Shown here piece after piece: positions 26,593 through 34,350 of a DNA stretch of 64,000 bases. The DNA comes from JAIXWP01 sp041391745 (GTDB taxonomy: Bacteria > Bacteroidota > Bacteroidia > Flavobacteriales_D > Sanyastnellaceae), in NCBI GenBank assembly GCA_041391745.1, contig JAWKNK010000012.1, forward strand, positions 1-64,000. Reading direction: 5' to 3'. The translations under genes were made by a program, and so were the position numbers. Position 1 is the stretch's first letter; each line of letters starts with the position of its first letter. The notes under the pieces are model-generated. The model ran no database searches. It saw only the letters and a program-made list of their open reading frames with translations, and had not been told where the DNA came from.

Positions 26593-27087
26593 TTATTGGG
26601 TTCTGGTCATCTCAATGCCAGGTTTTACCTCCTCCATCTTCTCCACTCCATTTACCTGCCCTTTTAGCTTCAAATACACATCATTTGGCTGCGCATTGGT
26701 GCTCACCTTGATACTTTTCATGATTGGGCCAGGGAAACCGCTAGAATTGAACTCTATAGTGATTTGACCTTTCTCCCCAGGAAGAATAGGGTCTTTCGAC
26801 CAATCTTTCAACGCCGTACACCCACATGAGGGTTTTACATCTGCGATAATTAATGGACCGGAACCCTCATTTTTAAAGGTATAAGAATGCTCTACTTTTT
26901 CTCCTATAGCTATTTGACCGAAAGTGTATTCCAAAGAATCAAACACGATAATTGGCTGATTTTCGGAGTTCTCTCCGCTAGCCGTTTGAGGAAAATTCAA
27001 TAAATCAGATGTGATCTTTCTGTCTTTTTCCTTACAAGAAAAAAGTACCACTGCCATCATCAATATTCCAATCGTCTTCCTTAGCAT
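26593..27087 (-). CDS. DUF1573 domain lipoprotein
   Basis: 164 residues: lipoprotein signal (MMAVVLFSC, Cys at 18) and a DUF1573 (Ig-like) domain with the diagnostic GEKVEHSYTFKNEGSGPLIIADVKPSCGCT and GEKGQITIEFNSSGFPG segments. The conserved SCGCT pair is present. The family is abundant in Bacteroidota, located at the outer or periplasmic surface, with unknown molecular function. It precedes yajC in the same orientation. Confidence 0.93.
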   Translation of the reverse strand: MLRKTIGILMMAVVLFSCKEKDRKITSDLLNFPQTASGENSENQPIIVFDSLEYTFGQIAIGEKVEHSYTFKNEGSGPLIIADVKPSCGCTALKDWSKDPILPGEKGQITIEFNSSGFPGPIMKSIKVSTNAQPNDVYLKLKGQVNGVEKMEEVKPGIEMTRTQ

Positions 27088-27164
27088 ATTTCTTCATTTT
27101 TAATCGAAAATAAAAAGGATCTCTCCTCTCGTATCTCAATTAAGTCGCAATCTTTTCAGGTCTA

Positions 27165-27749
27165 TTAAAATTCAGAATCGTGGTAAGAGCCATCAAAATC
27201 ATCCTCATCGAAAAACTCACCGCTCTCGCCAAACATATCATCCTCTTCTTCATCATCTGTATCTCCGCCACGCGTGTCTGCAAACTCTTCTTGGTCGAAC
27301 TCTTCTCCAAACAAGTCCATTTCCTTTGAATCTTGGGCTGGAGCATCACCAAATGCCATTGCTACACGTGGATAAATGGTGCTAGGCTTATCTTTAGTAA
27401 CTTCAACCAATTCGATATAGAATATCCACATTCGAAGGAAGTCGTAAACATATAGCACCTTTTCCGATGGCTGACTCACCATTTCGATGAGCTTTGTATT
27501 CGACATTGCCATACTTCCCTTATCTCCCATATCCATCAACGGAATCTCGAGACCCTTGTTCCAGTTTTCATCGCTGATGTAGAAACTTGCCATTTCCCCA
27601 GCTTCGAAATCAAAAGCGTCCAAAATCGCAGAGTGCAGTGCTTCAAAGGTAGCCTCCGTCTCTATCTCAATATCTCTAAACACATCCTCTTCAGTGTCTA
27701 TTATCACCCTGAATTTAAAGATGTTAACGTTTGTATGCTTCTTTGCCAT
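27165..27749 (-). CDS. pRiA4b ORF-3 / IS1096 passenger TnpR-like family protein
   Basis: A 194-residue cytoplasmic protein. The N-terminal domain (IFKFRVIIDTEEDVFRDIEIE, FEALHSAILDAFDFEAGEMASFYISDENWNKG, MWIFYIELVEV) is the plasmid pRiA4b ORF-3-like domain often named IS1096 passenger. The C-terminal ~50 residues are an Asp/Glu-rich tail. Despite the name there is no sign of an insertion element here: it has its own Bacteroidota promoter and normal neighbours. Function unknown. Confidence 0.88.
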   Translation of the reverse strand: MAKKHTNVNIFKFRVIIDTEEDVFRDIEIETEATFEALHSAILDAFDFEAGEMASFYISDENWNKGLEIPLMDMGDKGSMAMSNTKLIEMVSQPSEKVLYVYDFLRMWIFYIELVEVTKDKPSTIYPRVAMAFGDAPAQDSKEMDLFGEEFDQEEFADTRGGDTDDEEEDDMFGESGEFFDEDDFDGSYHDSEF

Positions 27750-27766
27750 GTCAATAAAATAGACCG

Positions 27767-27774
27767 CAAAACTA
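27767..27774 (-). promoter_or_regulatory. Bacteroidota -7 box (TAGTTTTG) for the pRiA4b-type gene
   Basis: Reverse-strand TAGTTTTG, 17 bases before the ATG at 27749. Confidence 0.5.
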
Positions 27775-27856
27775 CGAATAAAAACATGACGATATACCCG
27801 GATGGCGTGCGAACTTTATCGCACACCAAGATTTCGAATAACCCGCAAAAGGCCTG

Positions 27857-28406
27857 CTATGAATGACTAACTCCGTTTCTTATTCTGTCTATTTGAGCCA
27901 GATGTCTGAGTATATGATTTATGAAAAATTGGAAAGTGTCTCCCAACTTCAGATTGATCATTTTGGAAATGGATGTTTGAATTTTCACCTTATTTAGATC
28001 AACACTCCTAGATTGATTAAGTAAATCAAGGAGTTTCACTTGTTGACCAATGAACTTATCAATGACTTTTCTATCAATTTTGAATGGATAGGATTTTTAT
28101 CTTTAAACGTTTTCATCTTATTCAATTTTGCTTTTGGCAGCATACTTTTCGCAAAGTAGTTGCCCAACCATCCGCTTTTGAATTCGACGTTTGAAGTCGT
28201 TTCTGCTCACTACCTATTTTAGATTCAATTTGCGGCAAGTAAAATTCCCCATACAAATTCAAATGCTCGATACACTCCAAGATACTCATGACTCTGAGTT
28301 TTCCTCCAAGTCAAAGTAGCATTATCTAGTTTTTGATTTATTCCACTCGATTTAGAATATTTCTATTTTGCTCAAGTAAAGATTGAATTAATTCCTCTGA
28401 TTGCAT
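27857..28406 (-). pseudogene. DinB-like (DinB_2) protein, frameshifted
   Basis: No single frame is open, but stitched frames read as a DinB-superfamily four-helix protein: MQSEELIQSLLEQNRNILNRV, then INQKLDNATLTW, SILECIEHLNLYGEFYLPQIE, WLGNYFAKSMLPKAKLNKMKTFKDKN, and a C-terminal open piece (27857-28039) with LGDTFQFFINHILRHLAQIDRI, the metal-ligand-type HxxxH helix. At least four one-base shifts separate these. DinB-like enzymes are thiol-dependent metal transferases. It lies downstream of a Crp/Fnr regulator in the same orientation. Confidence 0.65.
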
Positions 28407-28464
28407 TTTCTAATATTTTGAATGCAAAATTGAATAATGCAAAAAATATTTAACTTGATTGAAA

Positions 28465-28971
28465 TCAAGAATTTCTTAATCGAGATAAAGTTTCAGGACT
28501 CATTCTGAGATAATTCGCAATATGCTTTAATGGAATTTCTTGAAATAATTGAGGACTGCGCTTTAAAACCCTCTCGTAACGTTCCTTTGGAGAGTTTGTT
28601 AAAATATCAATCTCTCTCTCCATTTGTTGAAGCACAAGCTTCTCAAGGATATTTGTCCAAACAATTTTATTTTCTGGTAAGAGTAAGAATTCATCTATTT
28701 GAGACTTTGTAATAACCCTTATTACAGATTTCTTAATAGCTTGAATAAACATATTGGATGGCTGACCAGTCAAAAAAGAATCGAGTGCAACAATGATATT
28801 GTCTTTGTATCCAAGTCGAATTGTTTGCTCTTCAAAATCATCCAAAACAAAAATTCTCAAACTTCCACTTAGCACGTAGTATAAATTGGTGTCAATGCTG
28901 CCCCTCACTTTTAGAAACTCATTCCTTTCTAAAGTGACCTCTTTTTCTGAAAGATCAATTATTCCTTGCAT
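28465..28971 (-). CDS. Crp/Fnr family transcriptional regulator
   Basis: 168 residues. The N-terminal cyclic-nucleotide-binding-type barrel is seen (LERNEFLKVRGSIDTNLYYVLSGSLRIFVLDDFEEQTIRLGYKDN), then a dimerisation helix (VLQQMEREIDILTNSPKERYERVLKRSP) and a C-terminal helix-turn-helix (IPLKHIANYLRMSPETLSRLR, about 146-166). It is the short Bacteroidota variant, ending right after the recognition helix. No Fe-S cysteines, so not an Fnr-type oxygen sensor. It lies seven bases downstream of the methionine aminopeptidase gene and is probably co-transcribed. Confidence 0.9.
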   Translation of the reverse strand: MQGIIDLSEKEVTLERNEFLKVRGSIDTNLYYVLSGSLRIFVLDDFEEQTIRLGYKDNIIVALDSFLTGQPSNMFIQAIKKSVIRVITKSQIDEFLLLPENKIVWTNILEKLVLQQMEREIDILTNSPKERYERVLKRSPQLFQEIPLKHIANYLRMSPETLSRLRNS

Positions 28972-28978
28972 TAGCTAT

Positions 28979-29749
28979 CTATTGAATGCTAGATATCCCG
29001 TTAGCTTTTGTCAAAATAATCGGACGATCTTCCGTAACAACTATTGTATGTTCATGTTGAGCCATATAACCACCTTTATTTCCTACCATTGTCCAGCCAT
29101 CGTACAACTCTACCGCATAATTTGAAGAGGTCGAAATAAATGTTTCCACTGCCACAACAGAATTCATTTGAAATCTTCTAAAATCTGATCGATTTCTATA
29201 ATTTAAAATTTCGTCTGGTTGTTCATGCAAGCTTCTACCAATGCCATGTCCACCCAAATTCTTAATTACAAAGTAGCCTCTCATTTTCGCCTCAGATTCA
29301 ATGACATGACCGATATCTGAAATTTTTACCCCACCTTTTATTTGACTAATTGCCTTCTGTAGAATTTCCTTTGAAGCGTCCACCAATTTTTGATGTTGAT
29401 TTAAATCATTTCCCAAAACAAAGGACGATCCATTGTCTGACCAATATCCATCAAGTTCGGCTGACACATCTATATTGATAAGGTCACCTTCTTTGATAAT
29501 TCTTTTATGCGAAGGAATGCCATGGCAAAACTCATTATCAACGCTAATACACGTCCAACCAGGGAAACCATAAGTTGAGAAGGGAGCCGATTTTGCACCA
29601 AAATCCGTTAATATTTTCGCACCAAATTCATCTAATTCTTTGGTGCTCATTCCTGGTTGTGCATACCTCACCATTTCTCTGAGGGTGTAAGCAACCGCGT
29701 CACTTACTTTCTGCATTCCCTTCAATTCTGCTTCTGTTGAAATTGACAT
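28979..29749 (-). CDS. map: Type I methionyl aminopeptidase
   Basis: 256 residues of pita-bread fold that remove the initiator Met. The five metal ligands are visible: Asp in NIDVSAELDG, Asp in SDNGSSF, His in LGGHGIGRSLHE, Glu in VAVETF and Glu in QHEHTIVV. The start is ATG 29749 (a TTG two codons upstream is weaker). The usual ribosomal-operon copy is presumably elsewhere, so this may be a second, accessory map; it shares a transcript with the Crp/Fnr-type regulator. Confidence 0.93.
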   Translation of the reverse strand: MSISTEAELKGMQKVSDAVAYTLREMVRYAQPGMSTKELDEFGAKILTDFGAKSAPFSTYGFPGWTCISVDNEFCHGIPSHKRIIKEGDLINIDVSAELDGYWSDNGSSFVLGNDLNQHQKLVDASKEILQKAISQIKGGVKISDIGHVIESEAKMRGYFVIKNLGGHGIGRSLHEQPDEILNYRNRSDFRRFQMNSVVAVETFISTSSNYAVELYDGWTMVGNKGGYMAQHEHTIVVTEDRPIILTKANGISSIQ

Positions 29750-29880
29750 GTACAAATCTACTTTTTATTATTCATACAATTAGCAATTCAATGGACATTT
29801 TCAAATCGTCGCTAAAATTAACCACAGAATAAACTATAATTTCTCAAAGGGCAAATAAGATTTGAGAAGTTGTATTTTTA

Positions 29881-30235
29881 TCTCTGTGAGTTTTGCGAAA
29901 ACTTGCGTCATTTGCGATGAAAAAATTAGCACGCTCTTCAAAGTCAAGGTATCACTTCATGATCACGGAAAAAATATTATCGCGAATAACGCAAAGACTT
30001 TCGCAAAGGTTCGCAAAGAAAATCTCGCTTGTTGATTCACAGATCTACTTAAATTTTTAGAAAAGCTTTTCTGAAATATTTTGAAAGGTCAGTAATAAAA
30101 AGAAACCTCTTTGCGCAACTTTGCGAGCATGGCGCCTTGGCGTTAAAAGAAGACTGCTGTATAGCGCTATTTCCGAATGAAAGGCTTTATTAACCACAAA
30201 GGACACGAAGGTTACACAAAGGGCACAAAAGGGGA
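29881..30235. repeat. Intergenic CAAAG/CTTTGCG-type degenerate repeats
   Basis: Four blocks of short repeats with a roughly 9-10-base rhythm: TTTGCG-type at about 29890-29917, CGCAAAG-type at about 29981-30019 (opposite orientation), CTTTGCG...GGCGCCTTGGCGTTAAAAG at about 30106-30149, and CACAAAGGACACGAAGG-type at about 30190-30231. Such intergenic elements occur in many unrelated bacteria. The 440-base stretch from 29750 to 30190 otherwise holds no gene that I can support. Confidence 0.7.
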
Positions 30236-30306
30236 TAATCTAGGAACTTATTTGCCAGGCTCCGCCCAATAAAACCTGTTCCTCCTGTGATAACAATTTT
30301 ATTCAT
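30190..30306 (-). pseudogene. Truncated NAD(P)-binding epimerase/SDR start
   Basis: ATG at 30306 overlaps the stop of the upstream gene (ATGAATAA), then reads NKIVITGGTGFIGRSLANKFL, the Rossmann GGTGFIG start of an extended short-chain dehydrogenase. After about 22 codons the homology stops and the frame runs into the CACAAAGG repeats, terminating at 30190. The remainder of the gene has been replaced or deleted. Confidence 0.7.
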
Positions 30307-30715
30307 CTTCTTTCAAAATCAAATTAATCTCATTCTTCTTTGCCAACCGGTCAAAGGATATGGTGCTTGTCATTTCATCGGCGATGTCGAGCAGCTGTAT
30401 AGCCTTCAATAATTTTATTCTTCTACTTACCGATGCTTCATCTAATTTTCCTGTTTCCAAAAAATACAACGACAAAACTTCCACATGTTCCGCATTTAGA
30501 TTCAGAGAAAGCAAATAAGACATGGTCTCTTCACTATTAAAACCCGATATTTTCTCTATATCAATATCTAATTCAAGTTGAAAACGTTCATTGGTTTTAT
30601 TGACCTCAGATTTAATGTTATTCTTAGATTTCAATCCTAGAAAATCAGAAACGATTCTAGCAAGAACCTTTCCTAGCTGATCGATTTGACTTTGTATATA
30701 ATCTCTTTGCTCCAT
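30299..30715 (-). CDS. Hypothetical helical protein (EQRDYIQSQIDQLGKVLA type)
   Basis: 138 residues from ATG 30715. The start MEQRDYIQSQIDQLGKVLARIVSDFLGLK is a pattern I associate with a conserved but uncharacterised Bacteroidota/Firmicutes protein family; the rest (LELDIDIEKISGFNSEETMSYLLSLN, LKAIQLLDIADEMTSTISFDRL) is helical and TPR-like in feel. The open frame continues upstream to 30868 with a TTG, but that part overlaps a zinc-ribbon ORF and is not needed. It sits between the zinc-ribbon fragment and the epimerase stub, all leftward. Confidence 0.72.
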   Translation of the reverse strand: MEQRDYIQSQIDQLGKVLARIVSDFLGLKSKNNIKSEVNKTNERFQLELDIDIEKISGFNSEETMSYLLSLNLNAEHVEVLSLYFLETGKLDEASVSRRIKLLKAIQLLDIADEMTSTISFDRLAKKNEINLILKEDE

Positions 30716-30725
30716 GTAATGAATG

Positions 30726-30849
30726 CTAATTGTTGTTGGATATTTCTGAGGCCGATCTAAGTACACCTTCACTGTTTTTATGGCAAACGCCGCAGTATTT
30801 AGCTTCATTGCTACTATTTCCACACCATTTACAGCCAATTGGATTTCAT
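30726..30849 (-). pseudogene. Small double-CxxC zinc-ribbon protein, one frame break
   Basis: After the ATG at 30849 (overlapping the previous stop as ATGA), a one-base discrepancy near codon 5 leads to CKWCGNSSNEAKYCGVCHKN, two CxxC knuckles typical of zinc ribbons, then a short Ser/Asn tail ending TAG at 30726. The 124-base length is 3n+1, consistent with one surplus base in a GG run. The tail ends 11 bases before the next gene, as expected in an operon. Confidence 0.55.
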
Positions 30850-31007
30850 CGTTTAAAAAGAGTGACAATGAAGTAGCCCAACAACGGCGGGGTTAAAAGG
30901 CAAATCAATAAAGCCAGCACAAAACTGATTTCCCGTCTTTTACTTTCTTGAATGCACATCAATACTGTCAAGACGAGATATATCGATATTAAAACTATTG
31001 GAATCAT
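30846..31007 (-). CDS. Small two-helix membrane protein
   Basis: 53 residues (too short for routine ORF calling): an N-terminal membrane helix (IPIVLISIYLVLTVLMC), a charged loop (IQESKRREI) and a second membrane helix (FVLALLICLLTPPLLGYFIVTLF). No known function. The stop TGA overlaps the ATG of the zinc-ribbon ORF, the usual sign of translational coupling, so both are probably real genes of one operon. Confidence 0.65.
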   Translation of the reverse strand: MIPIVLISIYLVLTVLMCIQESKRREISFVLALLICLLTPPLLGYFIVTLFKR

Positions 31008-31083
31008 GACTTTTTAGTAATTAGGACAGACCAAATAAAATATTGCTCCCAATTAAAAACAAATGGCCTCTTGGATAATTCGA

Positions 31084-31622
31084 TTACTTCGATTTTAATA
31101 TTATATGGTAGTGATACTCACTCTTGACAAACTCAACATCAGAAATTGAATTAATACTTTGGATATCGGATTCATCAAATGCATACATGCCACCTTTACC
31201 ATAATAATGATGACATTCATTTGCGTTTTCAAATATAACAAACCTCTAGATGAAAGTTTAGACAAAGCCAAATTAAGCACTTCCATCTGTCCTTTAAAGG
31301 ATAAAAATGGAGAACATTGAAAAAATAATCTGAATCTTGATGAACAGATAGCTCCTCGAGAAATTCGAATCCATCCATTTCTGTATTTCAACGCAATCTA
31401 ATAATATTGATTTATTATCACATGTGCCATTGTGGAATTTAATAAAATCATTTGAATTTAAAAAAGCACGAATTATTGTAGCTCCGACTAACTTGTAGAT
31501 TCTTGAAGGGTTGTCATTGTAAATTTCACTTAAAAGTTCCCCATCGCCAAATCCAATATCAAGAACATTAAGATTGTCTAAACCTAAGAGGTTTGGACGA
31601 ATATATTTTCGTCACTATCCAT
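31084..31622 (-). pseudogene. Class I SAM-dependent methyltransferase, frameshifted
   Basis: Stitched frames give MDSDENIFVQTS, LGLDNLNVLDIGFGDGELLSEIYND (motif I, LDIGFGDGE), a middle part with YLFIK and FNVLHFYPLKD, SKLSSRGLLYLK (post-motif strand), and an end ECHHYYGKGGMYAFDESDIQ...YHYHIILKSK stopping at 31084. Three or more indels. Substrate unknown. It lies upstream of the small membrane-protein operon in the same direction. Confidence 0.6.
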
Positions 31623-31724
31623 TGTCAACTTTCAATAAATTCAAAATTTTAAACAAGATTAGTTTTTTGTCAGTCAAGTTTCCGACAACTATCAACCGAA
31701 CAGTTTTCATTTCAATTCGTGGCA

Positions 31725-32701
31725 TTACTCTCCATGGTATTCGACATTTGGTAAAGGTTCATCCTTCTTCAAATATCGATCGAACCAGCTTATCACTTGC
31801 ATCGAAACTTCATCTATGTCTGAAATACCACTCGAGAAGTCTCCTCGCTTCAAACATTACCAATCGAAATGGTATACGGTGCTTTTCAAACTCCAATGCC
31901 AATTTTAAACTTTGCTCTGGTTTAACGCGCCAGTCAGAATTTCCATGTAACATAAGAATGGGAACATCTTTAGAAAATTTGTCTGCCCATTTGATTGCTG
32001 ATCTTTTGGCTAATTCTGCTTCTTTATTTTCAAAATAATTTGGTATTAATTCAGCCATCACATCCGTTTCCATTTCGGGTCTCTCCTCGATATTACCCCA
32101 ACAATCTGATAGCTCCACCCACTGCAGCGGCTTTAATGTTCTTCATTTTTGTCAAGGCGATATAAGTCATCATGCCTCCTCTACTCCATCCGTACATTCC
32201 AATTCTACTCGTGTCAGCACCTTCCACTTCTTCGAGAACTTTGGGTAGAATGACAATATCATTTACATCACTACCACCGAACTCCTCCTTGCCTTCACTC
32301 CCCGCATTTCCTCTATATTGACTCGCTATGACTACATATCCTTCTTTAGCAATCTCACCTAAGGTAATCGCGGCATGAGCAATTTTAAAGACCCCAAAAT
32401 CTCTGTTGCCTCCTCTGTTGAAAATCACACATGGATAGTTACCATGCATTTGGGCTTCACCAAAAACCATTCACCTTTAAACCATCTGACAAATAAGTGA
32501 TTGAATATATCTCAATACTATCAAGATATTTAAACTCTTCTTTCCAATTGATTTTACCACCTATTGTCTCTGTAAGTCTAGTGTAAGTGGGTGTTGGATA
32601 AATCGGCAATAAGTTCCTTGCGAAGATAAGTATACCCTCTTCATGGATACTGAAACTTGTTGCAGCCCCGGCAAAACTGAAATAAATAGAATGTACTTCA
32701 T
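31725..32701 (-). pseudogene. S9-type alpha/beta hydrolase (prolyl oligopeptidase-like), frameshifted
   Basis: The gene starts at ATG 32701, overlapping the previous stop by four bases. Pieces in order: N-terminal hydrophobic start, INWKEEFKYLDSIEIYSITYLSDGLKVNGF, an intact 125-codon part (YPCVIFNRGGNRDFG, nucleophile elbow GMYGWSRGGMMTYI), then a second part with ILMLHGNSDWRVKPEQSLKLA (acid-loop Asp) and a last one DEVSMQVISWFDRYLKKDEPLP. The His box is in the broken part. At least four frame changes. It would be an exported or cytosolic peptidase/esterase; intactness is doubtful. Confidence 0.72.
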
Positions 32702-33777
32702 GCTAAAATAAAATTGGTCTGCTTCCAATTCAAAAAGCTTTCAAAACTTTCTCCATTAAATCTGAACGCACCATTTTCATGCGAACCAAGCCATAGCGTT
32801 CCACTATTGTCTTTATAAATACTGAAAAGTGTAATATCTTGAGCGTTAACTTGAACTTTGTATTGTTGGATGTTCTTCCCATCATACTTCCAAACTCCAT
32901 CGCGATAGGTCACAAACCAAAGGTTTTTATCGTTATCCATCACAGTGGATAGATATTCGTCCAAATTGCTATTGGGTTTACCATCCAGTCCACCAATGCT
33001 TTCATGTCTGGTGTAAAACCGATTGCTATTTACGGTAGTTGAATCATAAATGCTATAAAGATTTTCCGTATTAAACCAGAAATCACCATTTACATCTTCG
33101 GTGATTGATCGAACGCCATTTGCTCCTTCATTCCGAAACTCCGTTACATCCTCCTCTGTGATCCAATTGAAAGAATGTCCATCGAAACGACAAACACCTA
33201 ATGGGTTGGTCCCAAACCAAACATTTCCTTTTGAATCGGTATAGATACTATAAATCTCGTATGGATTGTTGAAGTCGGGAGGTTTGGGGACTGTTAGTTC
33301 ATGAATAACATTTCCATCAAATCGATATACCTTTTCTTTTCCGTACTCATGTCTGAACCAAATATCATTGGGAACCAATTTCCAATCGTTTGAAGGTGTT
33401 GTTTTCATTGTCTTGAAAGTACGACCATCAATGCGCACGATACTCGACTGAGGAGAACAGCTTACCAAATAGACATTCCCCATTCCATCTTCCTTAATCT
33501 CATCGATTCTATTGCTTGGAAGTCCATGTGTCGTATTAAAGTTTATCAAAGTACTGCCATCGTATCGGTACACGCCAGTTTCCCAACTTCCAAACCACAA
33601 CACGTTGTTTCGATCTTGAAACACTGTCATGATACTGCTCCCGAGTGCATCAACCGTATCTCCAGAAATACTGAGATTTTCTTTTTGGATAAGATCGCTT
33701 TGTCCTGTTGAGTTTTGACTTTTGCAGGATGTCATAATAAAAAAAACAGCGAAGAAAATGATGTGTACTCTTTTCAT
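32698..33777 (-). CDS. Two-component-regulator-propeller (Reg_prop) lipoprotein
   Basis: 359 residues, with lipoprotein signal (FFIMTSCKS, Cys at 18) followed by repeated propeller blades: NNVLWFGSWETGVYRYDG, GNVWFGTNPLGVCRFDGHSF, KNLWFVTYRDGVWKYDG, GTLWLGSHENGAFRFNGESF. These match the ligand-sensing beta-propeller found N-terminally in Bacteroidota hybrid sensors, but here it stands alone without kinase or HTH, so it is a surface or periplasmic sensor-like lipoprotein. It overlaps the start of the S9 hydrolase by ATGA. Confidence 0.88.
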   Translation of the reverse strand: MKRVHIIFFAVFFIMTSCKSQNSTGQSDLIQKENLSISGDTVDALGSSIMTVFQDRNNVLWFGSWETGVYRYDGSTLINFNTTHGLPSNRIDEIKEDGMGNVYLVSCSPQSSIVRIDGRTFKTMKTTPSNDWKLVPNDIWFRHEYGKEKVYRFDGNVIHELTVPKPPDFNNPYEIYSIYTDSKGNVWFGTNPLGVCRFDGHSFNWITEEDVTEFRNEGANGVRSITEDVNGDFWFNTENLYSIYDSTTVNSNRFYTRHESIGGLDGKPNSNLDEYLSTVMDNDKNLWFVTYRDGVWKYDGKNIQQYKVQVNAQDITLFSIYKDNSGTLWLGSHENGAFRFNGESFESFLNWKQTNFILA

Positions 33778-33828
33778 ATTAAAAAAATCCTGAACAATAG
33801 TTTCAATAGCTTTTAATGGAAAATGTAT

Positions 33829-34296
33829 TTACTTTAAATCTGAAAGAATAAGTTTCTTCATTTTAAAAGTATTGGTCAATGCTTTATTTCTGACTTCTGG
33901 ATTATCACTATTAATCAATTCAAAATACTCCACGGGAACAATCTGCCACGATAAACCATACTTGTCCTTACACCAACCGCATACACCTTCTTCGCCTCCA
34001 TTCGTAGTTAGCGCTTCCCAGTAATAGTCCGTTTCTTCTTGATCTTTTGCATTAATTACAAATGAAATTGCTTCATTGAATTTGAATAATGGACCGGCAG
34101 CTAGGATAGAAAATTCCACGCCCGCAAGTTCCATAACGGCAGTATCAAATTCATCTCCTCCAAATTCAGGTGGATTTTTAAACTTTCGATAGTCTTTTAA
34201 TTTTCCATCTTTAAAAATGGACAGGTAATATTCCGCAACAGCTTTTGCGTCTTTTTCTACCCAAAGACATGGGGTTATTTTTTGAGGAATGGACAT
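33829..34296 (-). CDS. VOC family protein (PhnB-like)
   Basis: 155 residues of the PhnB-like VOC group, often annotated as 3-demethylubiquinone-9 3-methyltransferase-like: KITPCLWVEKDAKAVAEYYLSIF, VMELAGVEFSILAAGPLFKFNEAISFVI, GWCKDKYGLSWQIVPVEYFELI. The methyltransferase name in databases is not supported by a SAM motif here. ATG 34296 is preferred over a GTG six bases upstream. Confidence 0.9.
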   Translation of the reverse strand: MSIPQKITPCLWVEKDAKAVAEYYLSIFKDGKLKDYRKFKNPPEFGGDEFDTAVMELAGVEFSILAAGPLFKFNEAISFVINAKDQEETDYYWEALTTNGGEEGVCGWCKDKYGLSWQIVPVEYFELINSDNPEVRNKALTNTFKMKKLILSDLK

Positions 34297-34350
34297 GGAC
34301 ACAATTTATGAAGAAAGTTGATGCCCACGAATATCAATTCAACACATATT

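Noticed and set aside
27165..27749. Mobile element suggested by the IS1096-passenger name
   Set aside because: The name is historical; there are no inverted repeats or transposase, and the gene has a host-type promoter.
29881..30235. Insertion sequence or CRISPR
   Set aside because: No transposase, terminal inverted repeats or target duplication; only degenerate CAAAG-type repeats.
31101..31391. A 96-codon reverse-strand ORF
   Set aside because: It is a mixture of correct and wrong frames of the broken methyltransferase; the true frame lies in neighbouring phases.
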